NCBI GenBank assembly: GCA_038319685.1
Contig: JBBQDN010000007.1
Span: 4,038-68,037 of the forward strand
Length of the DNA: 64,000 nucleotides
Source: UBA6022 sp038319685
GTDB taxonomy: Bacteria; Patescibacteriota; Saccharimonadia; Saccharimonadales; Saccharimonadaceae
Reading direction: 5' to 3'
Part shown: one piece after another, positions 1 through 8,462 of the stretch
Layout: each line of letters opens with the position of its first letter
Numbering within the stretch: position 1 is the first letter of the stretch
Notes under the pieces: model-generated
The model's database searches: none
What the model saw: the letters and a program-made list of their open reading frames with translations, nothing else
Told to the model about the DNA's origin: nothing
Program-made: the position numbers and the translations under genes

Positions 1-198
1 ACAAAGTTCGACAAAGGTGGCAACTACAACCTCGGTATCGTGGAACAATCGATTTTCCCAGAACTTACCTTCGAAGAAACTCAAGTATTGCACGGTCTGC
101 AGGTCACCTTCGCGATCAAAAACGAAGATGCAGCACATTCCCGCGCACTACTCGAAAAATTTGGTCTACCATTTGAGAAAGAAGGAGGCAAACGCTAA
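1..198 (+). CDS. rplE: Ribosomal protein L5 (uL5), 3' part
   Basis: C-terminal 65 codons of the large-subunit protein that binds 5S rRNA and contacts the P-site tRNA. The frame is open from base 1 to TAA at 196-198 and carries the typical L5 ending, with a GIVEQ..FPE segment and a final helix ALLEKFGLPF. The start lies outside the window. Its stop overlaps the ATG of rpsN by one base, as expected for L5-S14 order in the spc operon. Identity is from family pattern and position. Confidence 0.93.
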   Translation, partial: TKFDKGGNYNLGIVEQSIFPELTFEETQVLHGLQVTFAIKNEDAAHSRALLEKFGLPFEKEGGKR

Positions 199-467
199 TG
201 GCTAAGAAATCTGCCGTCGCACGTGACGAAAAACGCAAGAAAATGATTTTGAAGTTTGCCGACAAGCGTGCTGAACTCAAAGAGCTAGGTGACCTAGAAG
301 GTCTTCAGAAACTACCAAAAAACAGCAGCCCGACTCGCTGGAAAAACCGTGATGTACTTCACGGCCGACCACGCGGTTATATGCGCCGTTTTGGTCTGAA
401 CCGTATCAACTTCCGTGAAAAAGCCAGCAAAGGCGAAATTCCGGGCATTACTAAGAGTAGCTGGTAG
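198..467 (+). CDS. rpsN: Ribosomal protein S14 (uS14), zinc-free form
   Basis: Small-subunit head protein of 89 residues, the long form seen in E. coli rather than the ~61-residue zinc form. There are no CxxC pairs; the conserved C-terminal block RPRGYMRRFGLNRINFRE is present at about residues 54-71. The ATG shares its A with the L5 stop (TAATG), so translational coupling is likely. Part of the spc operon and followed after 14 bases by rpsH with a GGAAAGGA site. Confidence 0.96.
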   Translation: MAKKSAVARDEKRKKMILKFADKRAELKELGDLEGLQKLPKNSSPTRWKNRDVLHGRPRGYMRRFGLNRINFREKASKGEIPGITKSSW

Positions 468-481
468 GAAAGGAACGATCT

Positions 482-883
482 ATGTCACTACAATCAACTG
501 ACCCAATCGCTGACCTACTGACTCGCATTCGTAATGCAGTCATGGTTGGTAAAAATGAAGTTCGTGTTCCAGCAAGTAAATTGAAACTTGTTGTTGCAAC
601 GCAACTTAAAAAGAATAAATACCTGACCGATGTCAAAGTCGAAGCAGGAAAACCACGTGATACAATCGTGATCACTATTAACAAACCGGGTGAAAACTCA
701 ACCATCAACGAGATTACACGACTATCTAAACCTGGTCGCCGCGTCTATGTTGCTGCTGCGGATATCCCACGCGTTAAAAGTGGTCGTGGACTTGTCCTGA
801 TTAGCACGAGCAAAGGTGTGATCACCGGCCATGAAGCGTATAAACAGCGTCTTGGTGGTGAATTACTACTGAAGGTCTATTAA
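482..883 (+). CDS. rpsH: Ribosomal protein S8 (uS8)
   Basis: 133-residue 16S-binding protein, normal length for the family. The N terminus DPIADLLTRIRNA and the C-terminal GEL(L)LKVY ending are diagnostic. In E. coli S8 represses the spc operon by binding its mRNA; whether that occurs here cannot be seen. A purine-rich site AGGAAAGGA lies just before the ATG. Downstream is an unusual 112-base hairpin spacer instead of the few bases seen between other genes of this operon. Confidence 0.96.
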   Translation: MSLQSTDPIADLLTRIRNAVMVGKNEVRVPASKLKLVVATQLKKNKYLTDVKVEAGKPRDTIVITINKPGENSTINEITRLSKPGRRVYVAAADIPRVKSGRGLVLISTSKGVITGHEAYKQRLGGELLLKVY

Positions 884-887
884 GAAT

Positions 888-972
888 TGGTAGTTGGTAG
901 ATAGTAGATGGTAGTTGGTTAACTCAATAGAATAACCACATACCACCTACTATCTACCACATACCACCTACT
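888..972 (+). repeat. Low-complexity inverted repeat in the S8-L6 spacer
   Basis: The left arm (about 888-920) is built from imperfect copies of TGGTAG and GATAGTAG; the right arm (about 934-972) is the complement, rich in CTACC. They can fold into one long hairpin of more than 25 base pairs around 921-933. No T run follows, so it is not a standard terminator. Comparable purine/pyrimidine hairpins occur in the metK leader (52226-52294) and the L10-L12 spacer (62484-62625). Confidence 0.75.
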
Positions 973-995
973 AAATTTACAAAGGAAATTAAATT

Positions 996-1529
996 ATGAG
1001 TCGAATCGGAAAACTACCAATTGACGTACCTGCCGGTGTGACAATCACGGTTGACTCAGCTGTTTTAACAGTCAAAGGCCCTAAAGGCGAACTGACTGTA
1101 CCACATCTGAGCGACGTGACCGTTACCCTGGATGGTGCACAAGCAATCGTTACTCGTAAAGATGACGAACGCGTTGCAAAAGCCCAACATGGGCTGCAGC
1201 GTGCACTACTAAATAACGCGGTTGACGGCGTGACGAAAGGTTTCGAAAAGAAACTGGAAGTAAACGGTGTCGGTTTCCGCGTTGCAACCACTGGTCAAGC
1301 TCTCGAAATGAGCCTTGGATTTTCACACCCAGTGAAATATACCGCACCAGCTGGTATTTCGCTCGCTGTTGAAAAAATGAGCATTACTGTTTCAGGTATC
1401 GACAAACAAGCCGTTGGGCAAGTTGCTGCTGAAATTCGCTCACTCAAGAAACCTGAACCGTACAAAGGTAAGGGCATTAAATATGCTGATGAAGTTGTGC
1501 TTCGAAAAGCAGGAAAGACAGGTAAGTAG
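996..1529 (+). CDS. rplF: Ribosomal protein L6 (uL6)
   Basis: 177 residues, full length, two repeated L6 domains. The start MSRIGKLPI and the C-terminal signature KKPEPYKGKGIKY (about residues 150-162) are textbook. It binds 23S helix 97 near the factor-binding site. The SD is AAAGGAAATTAA before the ATG. Two bases separate its stop from rplR. Confidence 0.97.
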   Translation: MSRIGKLPIDVPAGVTITVDSAVLTVKGPKGELTVPHLSDVTVTLDGAQAIVTRKDDERVAKAQHGLQRALLNNAVDGVTKGFEKKLEVNGVGFRVATTGQALEMSLGFSHPVKYTAPAGISLAVEKMSITVSGIDKQAVGQVAAEIRSLKKPEPYKGKGIKYADEVVLRKAGKTGK

Positions 1530-1531
1530 TC

Positions 1532-1885
1532 ATGAACCAACTCGCTAAAAAACTACTGAACAAATCGCTTCGTAAGAACCGTGTTCGCGCCAAAGTGAAC
1601 GGAACTGCAGAGCGCCCACGTCTGACTGTGACTATCAGTTCAAAACACGTCAGTGCTCAGTTGATTGATGATGTCAAACAACGTACACTGGCTGCAAGTA
1701 CGACAGTTGGCACAAAGCAAACGGGATCACTCAGTGACCAAGCAACATTTGTCGGTACTGATATTGCTAAAAAAGCTAAAAAAGCTAAAATTACGACGGT
1801 CGTTTTTGACCGCAACGGACGCCAGTACGCTGGACGCCTGTCTGCGCTCGCCGACGCTGCTCGTAAGGAAGGTCTGGAGTTTTAA
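1532..1885 (+). CDS. rplR: Ribosomal protein L18 (uL18)
   Basis: 117-residue 5S-rRNA-binding protein. Typical features are the basic N terminus, RPRLTVTISSKHVSAQLIDD in the middle and the C-terminal FDRNGRQYAGRLSALADAAR segment. Length is normal. It sits two bases after rplF and two bases before rpsE, in the usual spc order L6-L18-S5. Confidence 0.96.
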   Translation: MNQLAKKLLNKSLRKNRVRAKVNGTAERPRLTVTISSKHVSAQLIDDVKQRTLAASTTVGTKQTGSLSDQATFVGTDIAKKAKKAKITTVVFDRNGRQYAGRLSALADAARKEGLEF

Positions 1886-1887
1886 TT

Positions 1888-2487
1888 ATGGCTGAACAAC
1901 AAACTACTACTGCTGCCCCTGCGCGTAGCCCTCGTGCTCCTCGGCGAGATAGTCGTCGGGATCAAGTACCTGCCGAACCAAAGCAATTTGAAGAACTTGT
2001 AATCAATATCGATCGTGTGGCTCGTGTTGTAAAGGGTGGACGTCGTTTCCGCTTTAAAGCACTTGTCGTTGTCGGTGATCGTAAAAATAAAGTCGGTGTT
2101 GGTGTCGCCAAGGGCGCAGATGTCCAAGCGGCTATCGCCAAAGCAACAGATGTTGCGAAAAAGCACCTCATCACGATTCCTGTAAAAAACGAAACTATTC
2201 CACATGATACCGAAGTCCGTTTCAGTGGTGCGCAGGTTCTCTTGAAGCCTGCTGCTCCTGGTACTGGTATTATCGCTGGTGGTGTCGTTCGTTCAATCAT
2301 TGGCGTGACGGGTATCCGTAATATGCTGAGTAAATCACTCGGTTCGACTAACAAAGTGAACATTGCGTATGCGACTATTGATGCACTTAAATCACTCGTT
2401 CCTCGTGATGAATGGTTGAATGCACCAAAGAAAAAAGCGACCAAGAAGACTGCTGATACATCAGACGAAGTAGAGGAGACGAAGTAA
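1888..2487 (+). CDS. rpsE: Ribosomal protein S5 (uS5)
   Basis: 199 residues. The double-stranded RNA-binding N-terminal domain starts near residue 32 (FEELVINIDRVARVVKGGRRF) after a basic low-complexity leader of about 30 residues; the second domain has GTGIIAGGVVRSIIGVTGI. A charged tail of about 25 residues ends the protein. Its stop overlaps the rplO ATG by one base, so no L30 gene lies between S5 and L15, unlike in E. coli or Bacillus. Confidence 0.96.
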   Translation: MAEQQTTTAAPARSPRAPRRDSRRDQVPAEPKQFEELVINIDRVARVVKGGRRFRFKALVVVGDRKNKVGVGVAKGADVQAAIAKATDVAKKHLITIPVKNETIPHDTEVRFSGAQVLLKPAAPGTGIIAGGVVRSIIGVTGIRNMLSKSLGSTNKVNIAYATIDALKSLVPRDEWLNAPKKKATKKTADTSDEVEETK

Positions 2488-2966
2488 TGAAATATCACGA
2501 ACTTCAAGTAACCCCTATCAAGAACAAAAAACGCGTTGGTCGTGGTATTGCAGCTGGTCAGGGTAAAACCGCTGGTCGTGGTACTAAAGGTCAAGGTTCA
2601 CGTACTGGTAAGAAATTACCAACGATGTTCCAAGGTGGTCAACGACCACTTGTCCAGGCTGTACCAAAAGCTCGTGGCTTTAAAAGCATGCGAACACCAG
2701 CCCAGGTCGTGTATCTTGATCACCTGAATGTATTCAAAGGTAAAACCGTCGATAACGCTAAGTTATTTGCCGAGGGCCTGATTGCAACACCATTCCAATC
2801 TGTCAAAGTGATCCTTCGCGGTGAACTAACAGAAAAAGTAACATTACATGTTGCTGGTGCAAGTAAAGCCGTTCAGGCTGCTGTCGTGAAAGCTGGCGGT
2901 ACGTTTGTAAAAACTGCCGTCCCACTTAAGAAAAGCACCAAAGAAGCTGAAAAAGCAGACAAGTAG
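2487..2966 (+). CDS. rplO: Ribosomal protein L15 (uL15)
   Basis: 159 residues, late-assembly 50S protein. The glycine/arginine-rich N-terminal arm (RVGRGIAAGQGKTAGRGTKGQ in outline, residues 17-37) and the following GGQ(R)PL motif identify it. A lysine-rich tail extends the C terminus. It is the last gene before a terminator at 2985-3012. The direct S5-L15 junction without L30 matches the known loss of L30 across CPR bacteria. Confidence 0.96.
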   Translation: MKYHELQVTPIKNKKRVGRGIAAGQGKTAGRGTKGQGSRTGKKLPTMFQGGQRPLVQAVPKARGFKSMRTPAQVVYLDHLNVFKGKTVDNAKLFAEGLIATPFQSVKVILRGELTEKVTLHVAGASKAVQAAVVKAGGTFVKTAVPLKKSTKEAEKADK

Positions 2967-2984
2967 TTTTTCTAAGAAAACGCA

Positions 2985-3012
2985 AAGAGGCCTCCACTTG
3001 GAGGTCTTTTTG
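2985..3012 (+). terminator. Intrinsic terminator after L15
   Basis: A GAGGCCTCC / GGAGGTCT type stem with a short ACTT loop is followed by a run of T. It ends the first ribosomal transcript and separates it from secY. Confidence 0.8.
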
Positions 3013-3052
3013 TTACGACAGAGTAAATTCGCGGCAACGAAGACAGACGCTA

Positions 3053-3080
3053 TTTCATTCAAGACAATATATAGTATACT
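3053..3080 (+). promoter_or_regulatory. Possible secY promoter
   Basis: A TATACT box at 3075-3080 has a weak upstream TTTCAT at 3053-3058 (16-base spacer). A second TATAGT lies at 3084-3089. A small GCTAC/GTAGC hairpin follows at 3095-3109. Best read as a tentative promoter because the preceding terminator requires a new start. Confidence 0.4.
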
Positions 3081-3142
3081 GTTTATAGTATTGTGCTACG
3101 GGTGGTAGCAATAAAGAAATAAAAGAATAGGCAGAATTGACC

Positions 3143-4552
3143 ATGAACTGGAAAACCATCTTTCGATCATTTAAGAATAAAGACATGCAAAAACGGCTTG
3201 TCATCGTCATAGGAATTATTATTGCCTATCGTTTTTTAGCGCATATCCCAGTCCCTCTGACTGAACCAACCAAACTAAAAGCTGTTATTGACAGTGTCGT
3301 GAACGGCAGTAACTTTGGTGGGTTCTTGAACCTGCTATCAGGTGGTGCGCTGGCAAGTTTCTCAATTGTTCTGGTGGGGATGAGCCCATTCATTACCGCG
3401 TCAATCATCACTCAGTTGCTAACAAAGGCGATTCCGAAACTTGAAGAACTTCACAAAGACGGTGAGTCAGGCCGACGTAAGATTAACCAGTGGACACGTA
3501 TGATTAGTGTGCCTCTTGCGATCGTGCAATCAATTGCATTTATTTATATTCTTCGTCAAACGACACTTGCCGGCAATACGACCGCACTGGGCGATCCGAC
3601 GGCGATTGAATGGATTGTGGCCGTCGGCGCAATGACTGCAGGATCAGTACTGCTCATGTGGCTTGGTGAACTTATCACCGAACAAGGTATCGGTAATGGT
3701 ATCAGCCTGGTTATTTTTGCCGGTATTATTAGCCAGTTACCGACAACGCTCGCAACTATTATTACATCATTCTTTGACACGAAAGACGGCGGGCTGAGTG
3801 TATTTGGTTGGTTCACGCTCCCAGTCAACCCATTGGCCTTTTACGTGACAATAGGCGTTGGTTTAGTGTCGCTCATGGTGTTATATATCTTGGTCAAGAT
3901 TAATGAAGCACAGCGCATTATTACGATTAACTACGCCAAGCGTGTCCAGGGGAACAGTAGCTATGGTGGGGTCAAAAGTATCCTTCCAGTCAAACTTATC
4001 GCCGCAGGCGTGATCCCAGTCATCTTTGCAGTTGCGTTCTTGTCACTGCCTGCCTTCGTTGGACAAGTAATCAAAGCAACGGGTAATACAAACTACATCG
4101 GACTAGCGAATAACTTGATCACATGGTTCCAGGCACCACAGCCAGGTGCGTTTACCGGCGACACACTCAGTGCGCTTATTTATCCCGCATGCTACTTCCT
4201 ACTTGTCATTCTGTTTACCTATTTCTATACAGGCATTGTGTTTAACGCGAACGAAATCGCCGAAAACCTTCAAAAACAAGGGGGCTTTATCGAAGGCGTC
4301 CGTCCTGGTATCCAGACAGAAAAGTATCTTTCACAAACCGTTAATCGCCTTATCCTTTTCGGCTCAATCATGCTCGGTCTGATCGCGGTCATGCCATTTG
4401 GTGCTGAATATGTTTTTGCCCAGCTTGGTGTGAACGCCAGCAATCTTGCTATCGGTGGAACCGGCCTGCTGATCGTTGTATCAGTTGGACTCGAAAGCCT
4501 CCGCCAGATCAACTCACGCGCCCTTATGGTCACATACGACGACTATAAATAG
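3143..4552 (+). CDS. secY: Preprotein translocase subunit SecY
   Basis: About 469 residues with ten hydrophobic segments; the central channel subunit of the Sec translocon. Recognisable are the N-terminal amphipathic helix with KRL, the segment around GMSPFITASII (plug/TM2 region), ITEQGIGNGISL in the loop after TM4, and the cytosolic loop with YAKRV. A TTG start six bases upstream (3137) is equally open; ATG at 3143 is chosen as the stronger codon. In most bacteria adk and map follow secY; here an unknown gene follows. SecE lies 46 kb away at 49880. Confidence 0.96.
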   Translation: MNWKTIFRSFKNKDMQKRLVIVIGIIIAYRFLAHIPVPLTEPTKLKAVIDSVVNGSNFGGFLNLLSGGALASFSIVLVGMSPFITASIITQLLTKAIPKLEELHKDGESGRRKINQWTRMISVPLAIVQSIAFIYILRQTTLAGNTTALGDPTAIEWIVAVGAMTAGSVLLMWLGELITEQGIGNGISLVIFAGIISQLPTTLATIITSFFDTKDGGLSVFGWFTLPVNPLAFYVTIGVGLVSLMVLYILVKINEAQRIITINYAKRVQGNSSYGGVKSILPVKLIAAGVIPVIFAVAFLSLPAFVGQVIKATGNTNYIGLANNLITWFQAPQPGAFTGDTLSALIYPACYFLLVILFTYFYTGIVFNANEIAENLQKQGGFIEGVRPGIQTEKYLSQTVNRLILFGSIMLGLIAVMPFGAEYVFAQLGVNASNLAIGGTGLLIVVSVGLESLRQINSRALMVTYDDYK

Positions 4553-4665
4553 GCTTGTGCTTGCGTAATAATATTTGTTGCTATTAAATACTATTAGCCA
4601 AGTAACTACTGGTGAAGTGATCGATTCACTATTGTAGTGAACGGCGCTTTTCGACAGAGGAGTAA

Positions 4666-5097
4666 ATGATGATATCTCGTCCGCTTGAAACAAGGGCTGA
4701 CATGTTCTTTCAACAAGTTATCAATGGGAAGCAAACTCCTGCAGTTGGCAGCGATGAGTATGGCGATGCACTGTCGCAATTTGTGAAATTGACTGCTGAA
4801 ATACTTGATGCATTGTACGCGTGTAAGCTCAGATCTGCAATCGAGAATTCCCCGAGTTTTACGGCATTCCTTCGGTACAACGAATCGCTCAGTTGGTTGA
4901 TGGCAAACAACGTGTTCATGCCCAATTGGAGATCGGCTGCAGAGTGGCTCGCGGGCCAGAGTAAAGAACTCGAGGCCTGGGAGTCGCTCCGAGATGCCCT
5001 GGAGCGCTACCTCACTGACACCAGAGGTTTCAAAGGAACAGTATACGCAACCCTGCGGATACACCTACTCAGAGTACCCGACTTCTACTTCATGTAG
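4666..5097 (+). CDS. Hypothetical protein (143 aa) between secY and infA
   Basis: No family recognised. The frame has a strong SD (GAGGAG, 4657-4662) close before two in-frame ATGs at 4666 and 4669. The predicted protein is mostly helical and soluble, with no signal peptide or membrane segment. It occupies the place where adk/map are found in many genomes but resembles neither (no P-loop, no metal-binding histidine set). A hairpin follows at 5105-5139. Codon choice is less biased than in the flanking ribosomal genes, which would suit a recently gained or lineage-specific gene. Confidence 0.65.
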   Translation: MMISRPLETRADMFFQQVINGKQTPAVGSDEYGDALSQFVKLTAEILDALYACKLRSAIENSPSFTAFLRYNESLSWLMANNVFMPNWRSAAEWLAGQSKELEAWESLRDALERYLTDTRGFKGTVYATLRIHLLRVPDFYFM

Positions 5098-5104
5098 CAG
5101 GAGC

Positions 5105-5139
5105 TGAGCGCACAGGAAACTTTTCTTCTCTGTCGCTCA
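5105..5139. other. Hairpin downstream of the 4666 gene
   Basis: TGAGCG-ACAG at the left pairs with CTGT-CGCTCA at the right (ten pairs with one bulge). There is no T run. A second short inverted repeat, GTGAAA/TTTCAC, lies at about 5150-5167. It may act as a weak transcript end before the infA promoter. Confidence 0.4.
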
Positions 5140-5279
5140 TCTCTGTGTTGTGAAATACATTGTTTCACATTACGGAGATGAGTCATTAAAATCTTGACGC
5201 ATGAGCAATTTGCGCTACAATAAAAAGTATCAAATGAATCCTCCACGCGTTAGAGTGTGAAAGGATTTCTATAATTCGC

Positions 5280-5308
5280 TTTACGCGCACTGACTTTTGC
5301 TGTATAAT
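5280..5308 (+). promoter_or_regulatory. infA promoter
   Basis: TTTACG (5280-5285), 17-base spacer, perfect TATAAT (5303-5308). Transcription would start near 5315, leaving only about nine untranslated bases before the infA ATG at 5324 and no room for a normal SD. Confidence 0.75.
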
Positions 5309-5323
5309 CTACTACTGTAACTT

Positions 5324-5548
5324 ATGGCTAATCAAAAGGAAGTAATTAAATTGCAGGGCAAGGTGGTGGAAGCACTGCCTAATACTCAATTTAAAGTCGA
5401 GCTCGAGAACGGCCATAGTATTATCGGCCACATTTCGGGTAAGATGCGTAAGCATTATATTCGACTTGTTCCAGGCGATAAGGTGGAAGTTGAGTTGACC
5501 CCTTACGATCTTACTAAGGGCAGAATCAGCTTTCGCATGAGAGATTAA
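5324..5548 (+). CDS. infA: Translation initiation factor IF-1
   Basis: 74-residue OB-fold protein that binds the 30S A site during initiation. The core GKVVEALPNTQFKVELENGH and the ending KGRISFRMRD are typical; length is standard. It begins the second ribosomal transcript. The leader predicted from the promoter is only about nine bases and shows no SD, so this initiation factor mRNA may itself be (nearly) leaderless. Confidence 0.96.
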   Translation: MANQKEVIKLQGKVVEALPNTQFKVELENGHSIIGHISGKMRKHYIRLVPGDKVEVELTPYDLTKGRISFRMRD

Positions 5549-5578
5549 TTAAACGTAACAGGGAGTTTTTGAACGCTT

Positions 5579-5695
5579 ATGAAAGTTCGTGCAAGTGTAA
5601 GAAAAATCAGTCCCGATGATCAGTTCGTTCGCCGTAAAGGCATTCTACGGATCATCAACAAGAAAAAACCTAAGAATAAGCAAAGGCAGGGTTAA
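5579..5695 (+). CDS. rpmJ: Ribosomal protein L36 (bL36), zinc-free form
   Basis: 38 codons, read directly: it starts MKVRASVRKI and ends PKNKQRQG, matching bL36 from end to end. The three cysteines and the histidine that bind zinc in the classical form are replaced (S, D, N and N at the equivalent places), so this is a C-minus protein. It lies between infA and rpsM in the usual order. The SD is AGGGAGTT about 12 bases upstream of the ATG. Confidence 0.93.
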   Translation: MKVRASVRKISPDDQFVRRKGILRIINKKKPKNKQRQG

Positions 5696-5697
5696 GC

Positions 5698-6084
5698 ATG
5701 GCTCGAATAGCAGGGGTAGTAATCCCAGCAGAAAAGCAAGTGCAGATCGCGTTGACATATGTCTACGGCATCGGTCCACACTTCGCATCGACCATCCTTG
5801 CGGCGGCAAAAGTTGAGCCGACCACTCGGGTGAAAGATCTCACCGAGGCTGAAGAACAACGACTTCGCGAATTAATCGATAGCGATTATACCGTGGAAGG
5901 CGACTTACAGCGTCAGGTAACAAATAATATCAAACGACTTAAAGACATCGGTTCGTACCGAGGACTTCGCCACAAAAGCGGACTCCCCGTAAACGGACAG
6001 CGTACTCGAACGAATGCACGAACTCGTAAGGGTAAAGCTGTCGCAGTCGGTGGCACACAAAAGAAAGCAGCGTCTAAGACGTAG
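5698..6084 (+). CDS. rpsM: Ribosomal protein S13 (uS13)
   Basis: 128 residues. MARIAGVVIPAEKQVQIALTYVYGIG at the N terminus (helix-turn-strand that contacts 16S) and the C-terminal GLPVNGQRTRTNARTRKG block are diagnostic; the basic tail reaches toward the P-site tRNA. Normal length. It starts two bases after the L36 stop. Confidence 0.97.
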   Translation: MARIAGVVIPAEKQVQIALTYVYGIGPHFASTILAAAKVEPTTRVKDLTEAEEQRLRELIDSDYTVEGDLQRQVTNNIKRLKDIGSYRGLRHKSGLPVNGQRTRTNARTRKGKAVAVGGTQKKAASKT

Positions 6085-6098
6085 AAAGGAATCGATAT

Positions 6099-6494
6099 AT
6101 GGCTGAAGCAATTAAAACGACAACTCGTAAAAAGCAGCGCCGATCAGTTCCTTCTGGTCAGCTGCACATTCAGGCAACGTTCAATAATACTATTGTGACG
6201 TTTACTGACAAAAAAGGTAATGTACTTGCCAGCAGTAGTGCTGGAGCATGTGGATTCCGTGGAAGCAAAAAAGGCACCGCCTACGCTTCGCAGGTCGCAG
6301 CCGAAAAAGCTGCCGAAATGGTTAAATCACTTCACAATACATCTGCAGTTGACGTGTTCGTCAAAGGCGTTGGACTGGGACGTGATGCGGCAATTCGCGC
6401 AATGAGTACCTATGAAATTTCTGTTGATAGTATCAAAGATGTGACTGGCGTACCTCACGGTGGCGTTCGTCCACGTAAGGCAAGGAGGGCGTAA
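6099..6494 (+). CDS. rpsK: Ribosomal protein S11 (uS11)
   Basis: 131 residues; platform protein near the mRNA exit. The segments ATFNNTIVTFTD, SSAGACGFRGSKKGT and the end GVPHGGVRPRKARR match the family throughout. SD GAAAGGAATCG precedes the ATG. Its TAA overlaps the rpsD ATG by one base (TAATGG). Confidence 0.97.
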   Translation: MAEAIKTTTRKKQRRSVPSGQLHIQATFNNTIVTFTDKKGNVLASSSAGACGFRGSKKGTAYASQVAAEKAAEMVKSLHNTSAVDVFVKGVGLGRDAAIRAMSTYEISVDSIKDVTGVPHGGVRPRKARRA

Positions 6495-7111
6495 TGGCAC
6501 GAGATCGAAGCCCAATCGTCAAACAATCTCGCCGCGAAGGGTATGCACTGCATCCTAAAGCGCACAAGATCATGGCTAAAAAATCTGGTATTCCAGGTCA
6601 GCACGGTGGTGGTCGTCAGGGTAAAGCAAGTCTTTACTCAACACAGCTCCGTGAAAAGCAAAAAGTTCGACGCACGTACGGTCTGCTAGAAAAGCAGTTC
6701 GCTAGGCTCATGAACGAGGCAACTCGTCGTGACGGACTTGCAGGTGAAAACTTGCTTCAAATGCTTGAACTCCGCATGGACAACGCAGTTTACCGTGCAG
6801 GTTTTGCAACCTCACGTCGTGCGGCACGTCAATTAGTTGGACACGGACACTTTATCCTTAATGGCCGTCGTGTCGACATTCCGTCAATTCGTCTTAAACC
6901 TGGTGATGAACTTGTCGTCCGAGAGAAAAGCACAAAATCTGGCTACTTTAGCGAGCTTGACGATGTTATTAAAAACTCCGTCCAAGGTCCTCTTAGCTGG
7001 ATGAAAAGCAACCCGAAGAAATTTACCGTCAGCATTACTGGTCTTCCGAAGCGCGAAGAAGCTGAAGCCGATATTAACGAGCAACTAATTGTTGAGTACT
7101 ACTCACGTTAA
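6494..7111 (+). CDS. rpsD: Ribosomal protein S4 (uS4), zinc-free form
   Basis: 205 residues. Primary 16S-binding protein and, in E. coli, autoregulator of the alpha operon. The N-terminal region lacks the four cysteines of zinc-binding S4 proteins; the GIPGQHGGGRQGK segment and an S4 RNA-binding domain (about residues 96-156) follow. Start overlaps the S11 stop by one base. Confidence 0.97.
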   Translation: MARDRSPIVKQSRREGYALHPKAHKIMAKKSGIPGQHGGGRQGKASLYSTQLREKQKVRRTYGLLEKQFARLMNEATRRDGLAGENLLQMLELRMDNAVYRAGFATSRRAARQLVGHGHFILNGRRVDIPSIRLKPGDELVVREKSTKSGYFSELDDVIKNSVQGPLSWMKSNPKKFTVSITGLPKREEAEADINEQLIVEYYSR

Positions 7112-7131
7112 AGGGTAAGGAGCCTACATTT

Positions 7132-8055
7132 ATGTCACAAGTTATTCACAACCCAGCACTTGCGAGCGTCAACGAGCAAAGCACTACTATCGCGGAGTTC
7201 GTTATTGAACCACTTCACGCTGGCTATGGCAATACTCTCGGTAACAGCTTGCGCCGCGTCCTTCTTTCAAGTATTGAAGGTGCTGCAATCGTTGCCTTCC
7301 GCGTCGAAGGTGCATCACACGAATTCACTACCATCCCTGGTGTGAAAGAAGATGTCGTCGACATCATGCTGAACCTCAAAAATGTTCGCCTTAAAGTTCA
7401 CTCTGATCAGCCAATCGAGCTTCGGCTTGAGAAAAAAGGCGCCGGAGTTGTTACTGCAGCCGATATTAAAACATCAGCTGATGTTGAAGTTGTCAACCCA
7501 GACCAAATCATCGCAACAATCGATGATCCTAAAAAATCAGTCCTGTTCGACCTTGTTGTCGAAGCAGGTCGGGGATACCGAACAATCGAACAATCAAGTA
7601 CTTCTCGCCTTCATAGCGACATGATCGCACTCGATGCTGTATTCAGCCCAGTGCTCCGTGTCCGTTACAAAGTCGAAAGCACTCGTGTTGGTCAAGAAAC
7701 TAACCTTGATAAACTACTCATTACAGTCGAAACAGACGGTTCACTGAGCCCACGTGACGCTTTTGAGCAAGCATCAGCCATTTTGGTTAATCAATATACC
7801 GCTCTTGCTGGTTCAACAACAGTTGAGGCAGCTCCTGCACTTGGACAAGCAGCAGACGACGAGACAAACGAACTCAATACTTCAATCGAAGAGTTGAATC
7901 TGACTGCTCGTACGGCAAATGCCCTTGTCAACAACGATATCCGCACTGTCCACGACCTTGTGACGCTGAGCGAACAAGACCTCCGTGAACTAAAAGGATT
8001 CGGCAGTAAAGCGCTTGATGAAGTCAAAGATAAATTGGCGGAATTGGAACTTTAA
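7132..8055 (+). CDS. rpoA: RNA polymerase alpha subunit
   Basis: 307 residues. N-terminal assembly domain with GYGNTLGNSLRRVLLSS (about 31-47) and PGVKEDVVDI; C-terminal domain from about residue 245 with ELNLTARTANALVNNDIRTV and the helix-hairpin-helix GFGSKALDEVKDKL. Both domains are present, so contacts to UP elements and activators are possible. An AAGGAG site precedes the ATG. Confidence 0.97.
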   Translation: MSQVIHNPALASVNEQSTTIAEFVIEPLHAGYGNTLGNSLRRVLLSSIEGAAIVAFRVEGASHEFTTIPGVKEDVVDIMLNLKNVRLKVHSDQPIELRLEKKGAGVVTAADIKTSADVEVVNPDQIIATIDDPKKSVLFDLVVEAGRGYRTIEQSSTSRLHSDMIALDAVFSPVLRVRYKVESTRVGQETNLDKLLITVETDGSLSPRDAFEQASAILVNQYTALAGSTTVEAAPALGQAADDETNELNTSIEELNLTARTANALVNNDIRTVHDLVTLSEQDLRELKGFGSKALDEVKDKLAELEL

Positions 8056-8057
8056 TC

Positions 8058-8462
8058 ATGCATAGACACGGATATAAAGGGCGCAAATTCAGTCGCGAAC
8101 GCGACCAGCGCCGCGCACTCCTAAAAGGCCTGGCGACAAGCCTCGTCGAGCATGGCAAGATCGAAACGACTTTGCCAAAAGCTAAGGAACTCGTGCGTTT
8201 TATTGAAAAGATAATTACTAAAGCCAAAAAAGGCGATCTTCACAACCGCCGCCAAGTGATTGCATCATTGTCGACACAGGCAGCTGCATTCAAACTAGTG
8301 GACGAAATCGCTCCGCAACTAAAGGGCCGTACCAGTGGACATGTCCGCGTACAGCGAACTCGTTTGCGCGTTGGTGACGGTGCACAGTTAGCGACAATCG
8401 GCTTTGTCGATGAGCTAACCGCCACACCAATAGTAGCGTCGAAGGAAGAGGTGAAAGCATAA
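8058..8462 (+). CDS. rplQ: Ribosomal protein L17 (bL17)
   Basis: 134 residues. MHRHGYKGRKFSRERDQRRALLKGLATSL at the start is the family signature. The protein lines the peptide exit tunnel outlet. A ~20-residue C-terminal extension beyond the 115-residue core is common in other phyla. Stop overlaps rplM start by one base. Confidence 0.96.
   Translation: MHRHGYKGRKFSRERDQRRALLKGLATSLVEHGKIETTLPKAKELVRFIEKIITKAKKGDLHNRRQVIASLSTQAAAFKLVDEIAPQLKGRTSGHVRVQRTRLRVGDGAQLATIGFVDELTATPIVASKEEVKA

Noticed and set aside
1962..2594. 210-codon minus-strand frame opposite S5
   Set aside because: It is a shadow of rpsE, which is certain from sequence and position.
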